From Phycisphaerae bacterium (GTDB lineage Bacteria; Planctomycetota; Phycisphaerae; SM23-33): a stretch of 8,745 bases of DNA. Below are positions 1-5,640 of the stretch, piece by piece (within the stretch, counting starts at the first letter, position 1; each line of letters opens with the position of its first letter). The stretch lies in contig DAOVQV010000043.1 in the NCBI GenBank assembly GCA_030628445.1, positions 1-8,745 of the forward strand, in the 5' to 3' direction. The translations under genes and the position numbers were made by a program. The notes under the pieces were generated by a model. That model saw only the letters and a program-made list of their open reading frames with translations. It made no database searches and was not told the origin of the DNA.

Positions 1-1638
1 CGAGAGGGGCTGCTGATAATCCCGGACGTCCGCAACAATTCGGTGGTGGTCTCGGCCCCGGTCAGCAACATGCCGATGCTGGCGGCGCTGATCAGGTCCA
101 TGGACTCAACCAGCCCGCGATCGGCCAATATCCGCGTCTTCGCGCTGAAGAACGCCGACGCCCGCAGAATGGCCGATGTACTGACGCAGCTGTTCCGCTT
201 ACAGCAGGACACGAAAAGCTCCCGCTCGGTCCAATACACCCTTGTGTCGACTCAGCCGGCGCGAACGGACCCGTCGGCCTCGACGACGGTCGGGACGGAT
301 GAGCAGTACGCGCTTAGCGTCACCGTGGACGTGCGGACGAACAGCCTGCTGATCGGCGGGACAGAATACCAAGTCCAGATGGCGTCCAAGGTCATCGAGC
401 AGTTGGACTCATCCTCGGCCCAGGAACGGCTGGCGAAGGTATATCGCCTGCGAAACGCTCGGGCGGCCGACATCGAAAACGCCCTGCGGAGCTTCCTCGA
501 CCAGGAGCGCCAGAACCTGGTCTCCACGCTGGGAAACGAGGGAATAGGAGCCGCCCAGCGGCTGCTGGAGCGAGAGGTCGCAGTCGTGGCAGTGGCGTCG
601 GAGGGCGAGCAGGAAAAGTCAAACACGCTGCTGCTTTCGGCCAGCCCGAGGTATTTCAAGATCGTCGAAGAAATGATAAATGAACTGGACCAGCCTCCCC
701 CGCAGGTCCGCGTACAGGTCCTTCTGGCCGAGGTCGCCCTGGACGACAAGACCGAGTTGGGGATCGACTGGAACTTCACCGGGACTTTCGACAACTCGAC
801 CCTTAGCGCCGGGACAAACTTCGGGGTCTCCGCCAGCACCACGGGTTTCAGCATCGCCATTACCGGGGGAGACTTAAGCTTCTTCCTCCGCGCCCTGCAA
901 GCCCAGGGGCGGCTTGAGATACTCTCTCGTCCGCAGATACTTACCTGCGACAACCAACAGGGCGAGGTCAAGGTCGGCCAGCGGGTCCCGTTCATCCGGG
1001 AAAGCCGGGTTACCGAAGCCGGGACGACGCTGAACACGATTCAGTACGAGGACATCGGTATTAACCTGTTCGTGACGCCCAGGATTAACCCGGACGGTTT
1101 CGTACGGCTGGAGGTCGAGCCGGAGATATCACAGCTCAGCGAATCCACCATTCAGGTCTCCGAAGGGGTCAACGCAATAGTCATAAACTCCCGCTCCGCC
1201 AAGACCACCGTGACCGTCCAGGACGGACATACCATTATCATCGGCGGTCTGATTACCACCAGGGAAGAGAACCGCGAAGACAAAGTGCCATTCTTCGGCG
1301 ATCTTCCCCTGGTGGGAAACCTGTTTAAAAGCACGAGAATCGTCAAGGAGCGTGCGGAGTTGCTGATCATCCTGACGCCCCACGTGCTGCGCAACACCGC
1401 CGACATCGACACCATGACGCAGCGCGAGATTCAGCGCATGCGGGCACAGGGAAAAGTTGTCCGCCAATATGAGCAGCGAAGAGACTGGTTGAATCTGCTG
1501 GAGGCGGCCTCCCCCGTCAAGCCGTATGAGTCCGACTGGGAAGACCTGCTGCGCGAGATGGAGCCGGAAGAAGCCGCCCCCGTGCCGTTGGAAACGCTGC
1601 CCGATTCAAAAGTGAAAACCTTCGGCCCCGAACAGTGA
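1..1638 (+). CDS. Secretin (GspD/PilQ-type outer-membrane pore), 5' end missing
   Basis: The reading frame is open from the first base, so this is the C-terminal 545 codons of a larger protein; the first ATG at 58-66 is internal. Secretins form the multimeric outer-membrane channel of type II secretion and type IV pilus machines. Counting codons from base 1, the end of one periplasmic N-type ring domain lies at about 8-35. Two further N-domain repeats follow at about 44-136 and 145-230; each begins with an (I/K)V(F/Y)xLxNAxA-like strand and ends in an SLLI- or TLLL-type strand plus helix. The barrel start QVRVQVLLAEV is at about 235-245. The core secretin domain is at about 304-464, with VPFI near 329 and the diagnostic VPFFGDLPLVGNLFK at 429-443. 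An 81-residue charged tail (465-545) follows the LTPHVLR end of the core. The family is certain. T2SS versus pilus or another system cannot be decided without the N-terminus and the upstream genes. Confidence 0.95.
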   Translation, partial: REGLLIIPDVRNNSVVVSAPVSNMPMLAALIRSMDSTSPRSANIRVFALKNADARRMADVLTQLFRLQQDTKSSRSVQYTLVSTQPARTDPSASTTVGTDEQYALSVTVDVRTNSLLIGGTEYQVQMASKVIEQLDSSSAQERLAKVYRLRNARAADIENALRSFLDQERQNLVSTLGNEGIGAAQRLLEREVAVVAVASEGEQEKSNTLLLSASPRYFKIVEEMINELDQPPPQVRVQVLLAEVALDDKTELGIDWNFTGTFDNSTLSAGTNFGVSASTTGFSIAITGGDLSFFLRALQAQGRLEILSRPQILTCDNQQGEVKVGQRVPFIRESRVTEAGTTLNTIQYEDIGINLFVTPRINPDGFVRLEVEPEISQLSESTIQVSEGVNAIVINSRSAKTTVTVQDGHTIIIGGLITTREENREDKVPFFGDLPLVGNLFKSTRIVKERAELLIILTPHVLRNTADIDTMTQREIQRMRAQGKVVRQYEQRRDWLNLLEAASPVKPYESDWEDLLREMEPEEAAPVPLETLPDSKVKTFGPEQ

Positions 1639-1658
1639 CCGACAAGACGGTGCTAAGC

Positions 1659-2150
1659 ATGAAATACATACCGGTTGCTTATCTGCTACTTGCTTTGCCT
1701 TCTCTTACAGGGTGTGTCTCGCCCAATGGGTCTGAAGGGCCCCGCCCCGTAACCCGGATCGACTGGATCGACTTGCATGTCATGCCCACCGCCGTCAACC
1801 TGGACGACGTACCGGGCCCGGACGGGCTGAGGGCACAGGTGTTCCTATATCAGCTCGCCCGCCCCGAGCCGGTAACGGTCGACGGGACGTTGGAGATGCT
1901 GCTGTATGAAGGGAATATCCCGGCAGCTTCGCTCGATAAGCACGAGCCGTTCCACGTCTGGCGGTTCGGTGCGACCGAGCTTCGCGGGATGCTGATCCGC
2001 AAGCTCGGGCTTTGGGGATACAGCATGGAGCTTCGGTGGGGTCGCCGCGCCCCGACCGCCGGCGCCGTGACTCTTGAGGCCCGGTACTCCCGCCCGGGAG
2101 GGGAAACAATCCACTCAGTGCCCAGTGCAATTCCACTGGGAACTCGGTAG
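1659..2150 (+). CDS. Small predicted lipoprotein next to the secretin
   Basis: The 163-residue product starts with a typical lipoprotein signal: Lys2, a hydrophobic stretch, and the lipobox LTGC with the acylated Cys at residue 19. It should therefore be anchored in a membrane facing the periplasm. The rest is not a family I can name. It is rich in predicted beta strands (RAQVFLYQL, VDGTLEMLLYEG, YSMELRWG, VTLEARY) and has the conserved-looking segment MPTAVNLDDVPGPDG, suggesting a compact beta-sandwich. An alternative start is GTG at 1635, which overlaps the secretin stop as GTGA and adds eight residues; it also gives a usable signal peptide. I prefer the ATG because its signal has the normal length, but neither start has a strong ribosome binding site. 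Translational coupling to the secretin makes an accessory or pilotin-like role an attractive inference, with no sequence proof. Confidence 0.8.
   Translation: MKYIPVAYLLLALPSLTGCVSPNGSEGPRPVTRIDWIDLHVMPTAVNLDDVPGPDGLRAQVFLYQLARPEPVTVDGTLEMLLYEGNIPAASLDKHEPFHVWRFGATELRGMLIRKLGLWGYSMELRWGRRAPTAGAVTLEARYSRPGGETIHSVPSAIPLGTR
2121..2140 (+). other. Short hairpin at the end of the lipoprotein gene
   Basis: Perfect 7-bp arms CCCAGTG (2121-2127) and CACTGGG (2134-2140) are separated by a 6-base loop, just before the lipoprotein stop at 2148-2150. No T-run follows, so it is not a standard intrinsic terminator. Two CAGTGCM heptamers (2116-2122 and 2123-2129) overlap the left arm. It may be a chance structure within coding sequence. 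Confidence 0.35.
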
Positions 2151-2192
2151 ACTAACCACATCGCCGGATACGAGCCGCTACACTCATGATTC

Positions 2193-2200
2193 AAGGGAGG
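2193..2200 (+). promoter_or_regulatory. Ribosome binding site that fixes the nitrilase-family start
   Basis: AAGGGAGG, a near-perfect Shine-Dalgarno sequence, lies 8 bases before the ATG at 2209. It selects this start over upstream in-frame starts from 2074 that would run back through the lipoprotein gene and hide the signal peptide. Confidence 0.8.
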
Positions 2201-2208
2201 CCATCACC

Positions 2209-3216
2209 ATGAAAAGAATCTTCCGCCCCGCAATCTTAATCGTCAGTGTCTGTTTAGTCGCGGCCGCGCCGGCCGAGGCGGACAGACCCACCCAGGCCCA
2301 GACGAAACCGGGGCGAAATCGCCTCGTGCGGGTCGTTACCATCACGCAGGCCAACCTGCGAAGCAAGGACCAGAACGTGTTCGACGCTACGTTGGTATGG
2401 CTCAACCGGGCTGCGTCGTTCAACCCGGACATCGCCTGTCTCCCTGAGACCTTCCCACGCAAGGGCGCCGAGACGGTGCCCGGGCCGACCACAGAGAAAC
2501 TCGCCGAATGGGCGCGGGAGCACTCCTGCTACGTCATCTGCCCGCTGAAGACCAAAGTTCGTGGAAAGGTCTATAACTCCGCGATCCTGCTGGACCGCGG
2601 CGGTAAGATCGTCGGTCGGTACGACAAGATGCACCTGACCGAAGGTGAGCTTCGCGGGATGACCCCCGGACAGGCCGACCCGCCGGTGTTTAAGACCGAC
2701 TTCGGGACGATCGGGATTCAGATATGCTTCGACGTCAACTGGCGCGACACTTGGCGACGGCTGAAGGACAAGGGGGCCGAGATAGTATTCTGGCCGTCGG
2801 CGTACCCGGCGGACAGGCAGCTTTCTGCCTTGGCGTGGATGAATAGGTTCTACGTGGTCTCCTCGACATGGGACCGCTTCGCGTCGATCTACGACATCGC
2901 CGGCGACACGATCGCCACGACCGGCCGGTTTCAGGGCTGGGCCGGTGCGGCCCTGTCGCTGGACAAGAGGCTCTTCGAGATCGACTACCACGTTTCCAAG
3001 ATGCGAAAGATTCAGGCCAAATACGGCGAGCGGGTCAAGGTGACCTGGTTGCACCCCGAGGACTGGGTGACGCTTGAATCGCTCGATGAGACGCTTTCCG
3101 TCGACGACCTGATCGCCGAGTACAAGCTGACGCCGTTGGATAAGTACCACGCCCGCTGCAAAAAGGCGATCGACCAGGCCAGAAAGAAAAACAACACCGC
3201 CACCAGTGATCAGTAA
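2209..3216 (+). CDS. Exported carbon-nitrogen hydrolase (nitrilase superfamily)
   Basis: The 335-residue product belongs to the nitrilase/CN-hydrolase superfamily, which cleaves non-peptide C-N bonds of amides, carbamoyl compounds or nitriles through a Glu-Lys-Cys triad. All three residues are visible: Glu80 in CLPETFP, Lys140 in YDKMHL, and Cys173 in GIQICFDVNW, followed by the usual W-R region and FWPSAYP. The N-terminus is a Sec-type signal peptide: basic MKRIFR, a hydrophobic core at about residues 8-20, and a probable cut after AEA at 24. The enzyme is therefore predicted to act in the periplasm or outside the cell, whereas most members of the superfamily are cytoplasmic. A strong ribosome binding site and a 58-bp gap from the lipoprotein gene suggest separate translation and possibly separate transcription. 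Its last codons and stop lie inside a tandem repeat. The substrate is unknown; the nearest class (amidase, carbamoylase or nitrilase) cannot be told by eye. Confidence 0.92.
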   Translation: MKRIFRPAILIVSVCLVAAAPAEADRPTQAQTKPGRNRLVRVVTITQANLRSKDQNVFDATLVWLNRAASFNPDIACLPETFPRKGAETVPGPTTEKLAEWAREHSCYVICPLKTKVRGKVYNSAILLDRGGKIVGRYDKMHLTEGELRGMTPGQADPPVFKTDFGTIGIQICFDVNWRDTWRRLKDKGAEIVFWPSAYPADRQLSALAWMNRFYVVSSTWDRFASIYDIAGDTIATTGRFQGWAGAALSLDKRLFEIDYHVSKMRKIQAKYGERVKVTWLHPEDWVTLESLDETLSVDDLIAEYKLTPLDKYHARCKKAIDQARKKNNTATSDQ

Positions 3217-3231
3217 CCAGTACCCGGTACC
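3204..3231 (+). repeat. Tandem 7-bp repeat, four units (CRGTNNN)
   Basis: Four contiguous heptamers are seen in perfect 7-base phase: CAGTGAT, CAGTAAC, CAGTACC, CGGTACC. The first two units are coding and contain the last residues and the TAA stop (3214-3216) of the CN-hydrolase gene. The pattern resembles the short tandemly repeated repetitive (STRR) heptamers known from cyanobacteria. Confidence 0.8.
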
Positions 3232-3238
3232 CAAAGGC

Positions 3239-3270
3239 CGGTTAACCAGTTAACCGGTTAACCACTGAAC
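3239..3270 (+). repeat. Tandem 8-bp repeat, left block (CRGTTAAC)
   Basis: CGGTTAAC, CAGTTAAC and CGGTTAAC are followed by a diverged fourth unit, CACTGAAC, all in 8-base phase. Three GTTAAC sites therefore recur every 8 bp (3241, 3249, 3257). The block lies 7 bases after the heptamer tract, separated by CAAAGGC. Bases 3238-3246 and 3249-3257 also form a 9-bp inverted repeat (CCGGTTAAC/GTTAACCGG) with a 2-base centre, so the transcript could fold. Confidence 0.85.
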
Positions 3271-3299
3271 CTGCGGGCGGTTGCGTGCACGGGGCGCTT

Positions 3300-3339
3300 C
3301 GGTCTTACGGTACTGCGGTAATCCGGTACCCCGGTATTA
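3300..3339 (+). repeat. Tandem 8-bp repeat, right block (CGGTNNNN), five units
   Basis: CGGTCTTA, CGGTACTG, CGGTAATC, CGGTACCC and CGGTATTA run without a gap in 8-base phase. The first four bases are invariant and the last four vary. The final unit ends at 3339, and its TTA is the complement of the DUF72 gene's stop codon. No repeat unit is seen in the 29-base spacer 3271-3299 or beyond 3339. Confidence 0.85.
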
Positions 3340-4116
3340 CTTGATCTGCCCCAAGATTCGCCGGAAGGCTTCTGCGTTGGCGGCGGCCTGGGCGCGGTGG
3401 CAGTTATTGAAGAACGCGTAGACTTTGTCCACCTTCCCGGCGAGCTTCGACCAGTCGTCGAGCAGGCCGCGCATTTGCTTGTCGGTGTAACTGTAATCGT
3501 ATCGCTCGGCCGCTCCGGCGTACCATTGCTCGGCGTCGCGAGAGTGGAGGCGAAGATAACCCGTCGACGTCGTGGCGGTCGCCGCGGCGCTATAGAGGCT
3601 TGCGATGGGCGGGACGTCCGGGATCACGAGCGTCACGTTTCGCTCGGTGAGGCCCGCGACGGTGCCCGGATCGTCCCACGAGTTGTGGCGAAACTCCACA
3701 GCCGCAGGGACGGAGGCGAATCCCTCAAGCGCCTCGGAGAGGAAGCTTCGATTCGCGACGTTCCGGTGAAACGATTGTGGAAACTGAAGCAGCACGCCGG
3801 CCAGCTTGCCCGCATCCGTCAGCGGCCCGAGATTCTCCAGAAACTCCGCGACCACCGATGTGTCTCGCTTGTGCGTGATGGCCCGGTTGGCCTTTACCCA
3901 AAACTCGAATCCGTCGGGGCTCTTGGCGGCGATGCCCGCCAGCGTCCGCGCGGTCGGGATGCGATAGAATGTGAAGTTCAGCTCGGAGGCCTCAAAGTGC
4001 TTCACGTAGTGGCTGAACATGTCCTTCTGCTGCGTCCTGGCCGGGTAGAACTGCCCCACCCAGTCGGCGAACGAATACCCGCTCGTCCCGACGATGTAGC
4101 GCACGTCGTGGCTCAT
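3337..4116 (-). CDS. DUF72 (YecE-like) domain protein
   Basis: The 259-residue product shows the full set of DUF72 signatures in order: GTSGYSFADWVGQFYP near the N-terminus, ELNFTFYRIP at about 50-60, FEFWVKANRAITH, a VLLQFPQSF strand, AVEFRHNSWD in the middle, GYLRLHSRD, and YAFFNNCHRAQAAANA close to the C-terminus. DUF72 proteins have a TIM-barrel-like fold and no firmly established biochemical role. The length is normal for the family. ATG at 4116 is preferred because AAGG lies 8 bases upstream; a GTG at 4125 would add three residues. It lies 94 bp downstream of the enolase-superfamily gene on the same strand, so it may be read through from that operon or have its own promoter. It converges with the CN-hydrolase gene. 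Its stop codon falls inside the last unit of the 8-bp repeat. Confidence 0.93.
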   Translation of the reverse strand: MSHDVRYIVGTSGYSFADWVGQFYPARTQQKDMFSHYVKHFEASELNFTFYRIPTARTLAGIAAKSPDGFEFWVKANRAITHKRDTSVVAEFLENLGPLTDAGKLAGVLLQFPQSFHRNVANRSFLSEALEGFASVPAAVEFRHNSWDDPGTVAGLTERNVTLVIPDVPPIASLYSAAATATTSTGYLRLHSRDAEQWYAGAAERYDYSYTDKQMRGLLDDWSKLAGKVDKVYAFFNNCHRAQAAANAEAFRRILGQIK

Positions 4117-4145
4117 GAGCTGCACCTTGCACTCACTTTTACGTG

Positions 4146-4171
4146 CGCGGCGGGTCTGAGGAGCCGCCGCG
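4146..4171 (-). other. GC-rich hairpin between the enolase-superfamily and DUF72 genes
   Basis: Perfect 8-bp arms CGCGGCGG (4146-4153) and CCGCCGCG (4164-4171) with a 10-base loop sit in the 94-bp gap between the two minus-strand genes. No T-run follows on the minus strand (CACGTAAAAGTG instead), so it is not a classical intrinsic terminator. It could stabilise or attenuate mRNA, or be a dispersed repeat. Its function is unknown. Confidence 0.4.
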
Positions 4172-4210
4172 GTGTACGCGTCCGCTCGCTTCGCGCTGGC
4201 GGCTAGGAAC

Positions 4211-5623
4211 TTATTCCTTAAACCCCACGGCCGGTTCTGGCAGCTGGCGCTGCATTTTATCGAGGCAGTAACCGAATCCCGGTCCGGTCAGCGTCGCCAG
4301 CGACACGCACCCGTCTTTGCGCTCATACAGATCCGGATGGACGGCCGCTTCGGGGGCGGACACGGCGGGGTAGAACTGCATCGCATTGGTCTCGACGCCC
4401 ATAATGGTCCCGGCGTGGGCGGAAAGGAGGCAGTGCGGGATCTGGGCGAGCATGGGGTTGGACAAATCCTGCACCATCAGCGTCATCCCGTGCGCCTTGG
4501 CCCAGCACAGCGTCATCAAGGCCCCGCTCTGCGTCTTGCACGTCTTGAGGGCGACCCCGGACCACCCCAGCGTCCGGCCGAGCTTGACGAGGTGCCAGTC
4601 GTGGGCCGACTCATCCATGAACAACGGCTTGCGGGACGAGACACTGTGGACGTCGATGCGGTTGGCTTCCAAGTCGTACGGGAAGGGCTGCTCGACGTAC
4701 AGGATCATCCCGTAGATCCGCGGGTGCTCGACAACCAACCGATCCAGGATCTCGTTGACGTAGGCCGGGTCCGTCACCGTGCAGTTAAAATCGCTCGTCA
4801 GCCAGTCGACACCTTCTTCGATGGACATCTTCCCGACCGTCGTCAGCCTATCATAATCCCACGCCGGATCGTCTCCGCGGAGCTTCACCTTGAGGCAGTT
4901 CAGCCCGTCGCGGCGGATCCAATCGCGCAGCAGGACCGGGTATCCGTCGTCCGGCTCGTCGCCCTTCAGTTCGTCCGGCTTGACGCAGTCCTTCCCGGCC
5001 ACCAGGTGCCATGCGGGAAGCTTGTCCGGCCGCGGGCGAACCAAGAAGTCCTGTGGGTACTTACCTTTGAACGAGACGTCCGCGCCGTCGGCCGGGGTTA
5101 TGAAGTGCGACAGGTCCTTGGACATGTACTGGGCGTTGTAGGTGTCGTAGATGTACGCATCGTGCATCACGCCGTAGGCGTCGTGCAAGGCGATGTCGAA
5201 CACCGAGCAGCACACCAGCGCCGCCAGCCAGCACATCGGCTCGCGCCCGGCCCGCTCGGCGGCGTTGAACTGCTCCAGCAGCTTGGGCAGCTCGTTGTTG
5301 ATAAAGGCGGCGCCGATCTCCATCGCGTGCCCGGACACTTCGTACCCCGCCCACGCCGTCGCCAGCTTCACGCAAAACGCCTTGAGCGCCTCGTGCCGCT
5401 CATCGTAGCTAAGGTCGGTCGGCCAGACCCACTGCACGGAAAGCGGCGTCTCGCCCCACCCTTCCACCGTCTTGGCGGATGAGTCCGTCACGCGCATGCA
5501 GACGCGGGCGAGTGTCACGACAGTAAGCGTCTGCGGGCCGAACTTCAGCGGTATCCGCGTGGCGATGGGGATGAAATAAAGCGCAACATCGGTCGGTCGA
5601 ACATCTGTTTTCTTACCAGTCAT
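4211..5623 (-). CDS. Enolase-superfamily enzyme (mandelate racemase/muconate lactonizing type), enlarged
   Basis: This 470-residue protein carries the catalytic layout of the MR/MLE branch of the enolase superfamily, whose members abstract the alpha-proton of a carboxylate bound to Mg2+ and so racemise, dehydrate or cycloisomerise acids. Visible elements are the KxK pair Lys245/Lys247 in LKVKLRG, metal ligands Asp278 (SDFN), Glu311 (YVEQPF) and Asp337/Glu338 (MDES), and the opposite-face lysine Lys360 in VALKTCKTQSG. The lysine-lysine pair resembles the MLE/dipeptide-epimerase type more than the His-Asp dyad of mandelate racemase. The family is usually about 350-400 residues; here extra sequence lies mainly at about 155-230, between the capping domain and the barrel. 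No signal peptide is seen, so it should be cytoplasmic. GGAG lies 10 bases before the ATG. It starts 17 bp after the Gfo/Idh/MocA gene, implying one operon. The substrate is unknown, probably a sugar-derived or other small carboxylic acid. Confidence 0.92.
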   Translation of the reverse strand: MTGKKTDVRPTDVALYFIPIATRIPLKFGPQTLTVVTLARVCMRVTDSSAKTVEGWGETPLSVQWVWPTDLSYDERHEALKAFCVKLATAWAGYEVSGHAMEIGAAFINNELPKLLEQFNAAERAGREPMCWLAALVCCSVFDIALHDAYGVMHDAYIYDTYNAQYMSKDLSHFITPADGADVSFKGKYPQDFLVRPRPDKLPAWHLVAGKDCVKPDELKGDEPDDGYPVLLRDWIRRDGLNCLKVKLRGDDPAWDYDRLTTVGKMSIEEGVDWLTSDFNCTVTDPAYVNEILDRLVVEHPRIYGMILYVEQPFPYDLEANRIDVHSVSSRKPLFMDESAHDWHLVKLGRTLGWSGVALKTCKTQSGALMTLCWAKAHGMTLMVQDLSNPMLAQIPHCLLSAHAGTIMGVETNAMQFYPAVSAPEAAVHPDLYERKDGCVSLATLTGPGFGYCLDKMQRQLPEPAVGFKE

Positions 5624-5640
5624 CTTGTAATCACTCCAAT

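Noticed and set aside
252..1037. Minus-strand open frame of 261 codons opposite the secretin
   Set aside because: Serine/arginine-rich shadow of an unmistakable secretin.
2121..2140. Rho-independent terminator after the lipoprotein gene
   Set aside because: The hairpin is within the coding sequence and no T-run follows it.
2074..2208. Upstream in-frame extension of the CN-hydrolase gene
   Set aside because: It would overlap the lipoprotein gene and place 45 residues before a clear signal peptide; the strong AAGGGAGG sits right before the 2209 ATG.
2254..3234. Minus-strand open frame of 326 codons opposite the CN-hydrolase gene
   Set aside because: It has no family motif and a biased composition, and the plus strand carries a complete Glu-Lys-Cys hydrolase with a signal peptide and ribosome binding site.
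3204..3339. CRISPR array
   Set aside because: The units are 7-8 bp with no spacers, so this is a short tandem repeat, not a CRISPR.
3397..4206. Plus-strand open frame of 269 codons opposite the DUF72 gene
   Set aside because: Arginine/glycine/valine-rich, without motifs; the minus strand has every DUF72 signature.
4172..5482. Long plus-strand open frame of 436 codons opposite the enolase-superfamily gene
   Set aside because: Its product is rich in Arg, His, Val and Pro with no recognisable motif, and it mirrors a clearly functional gene on the other strand. It is a by-product of high-GC codon use.
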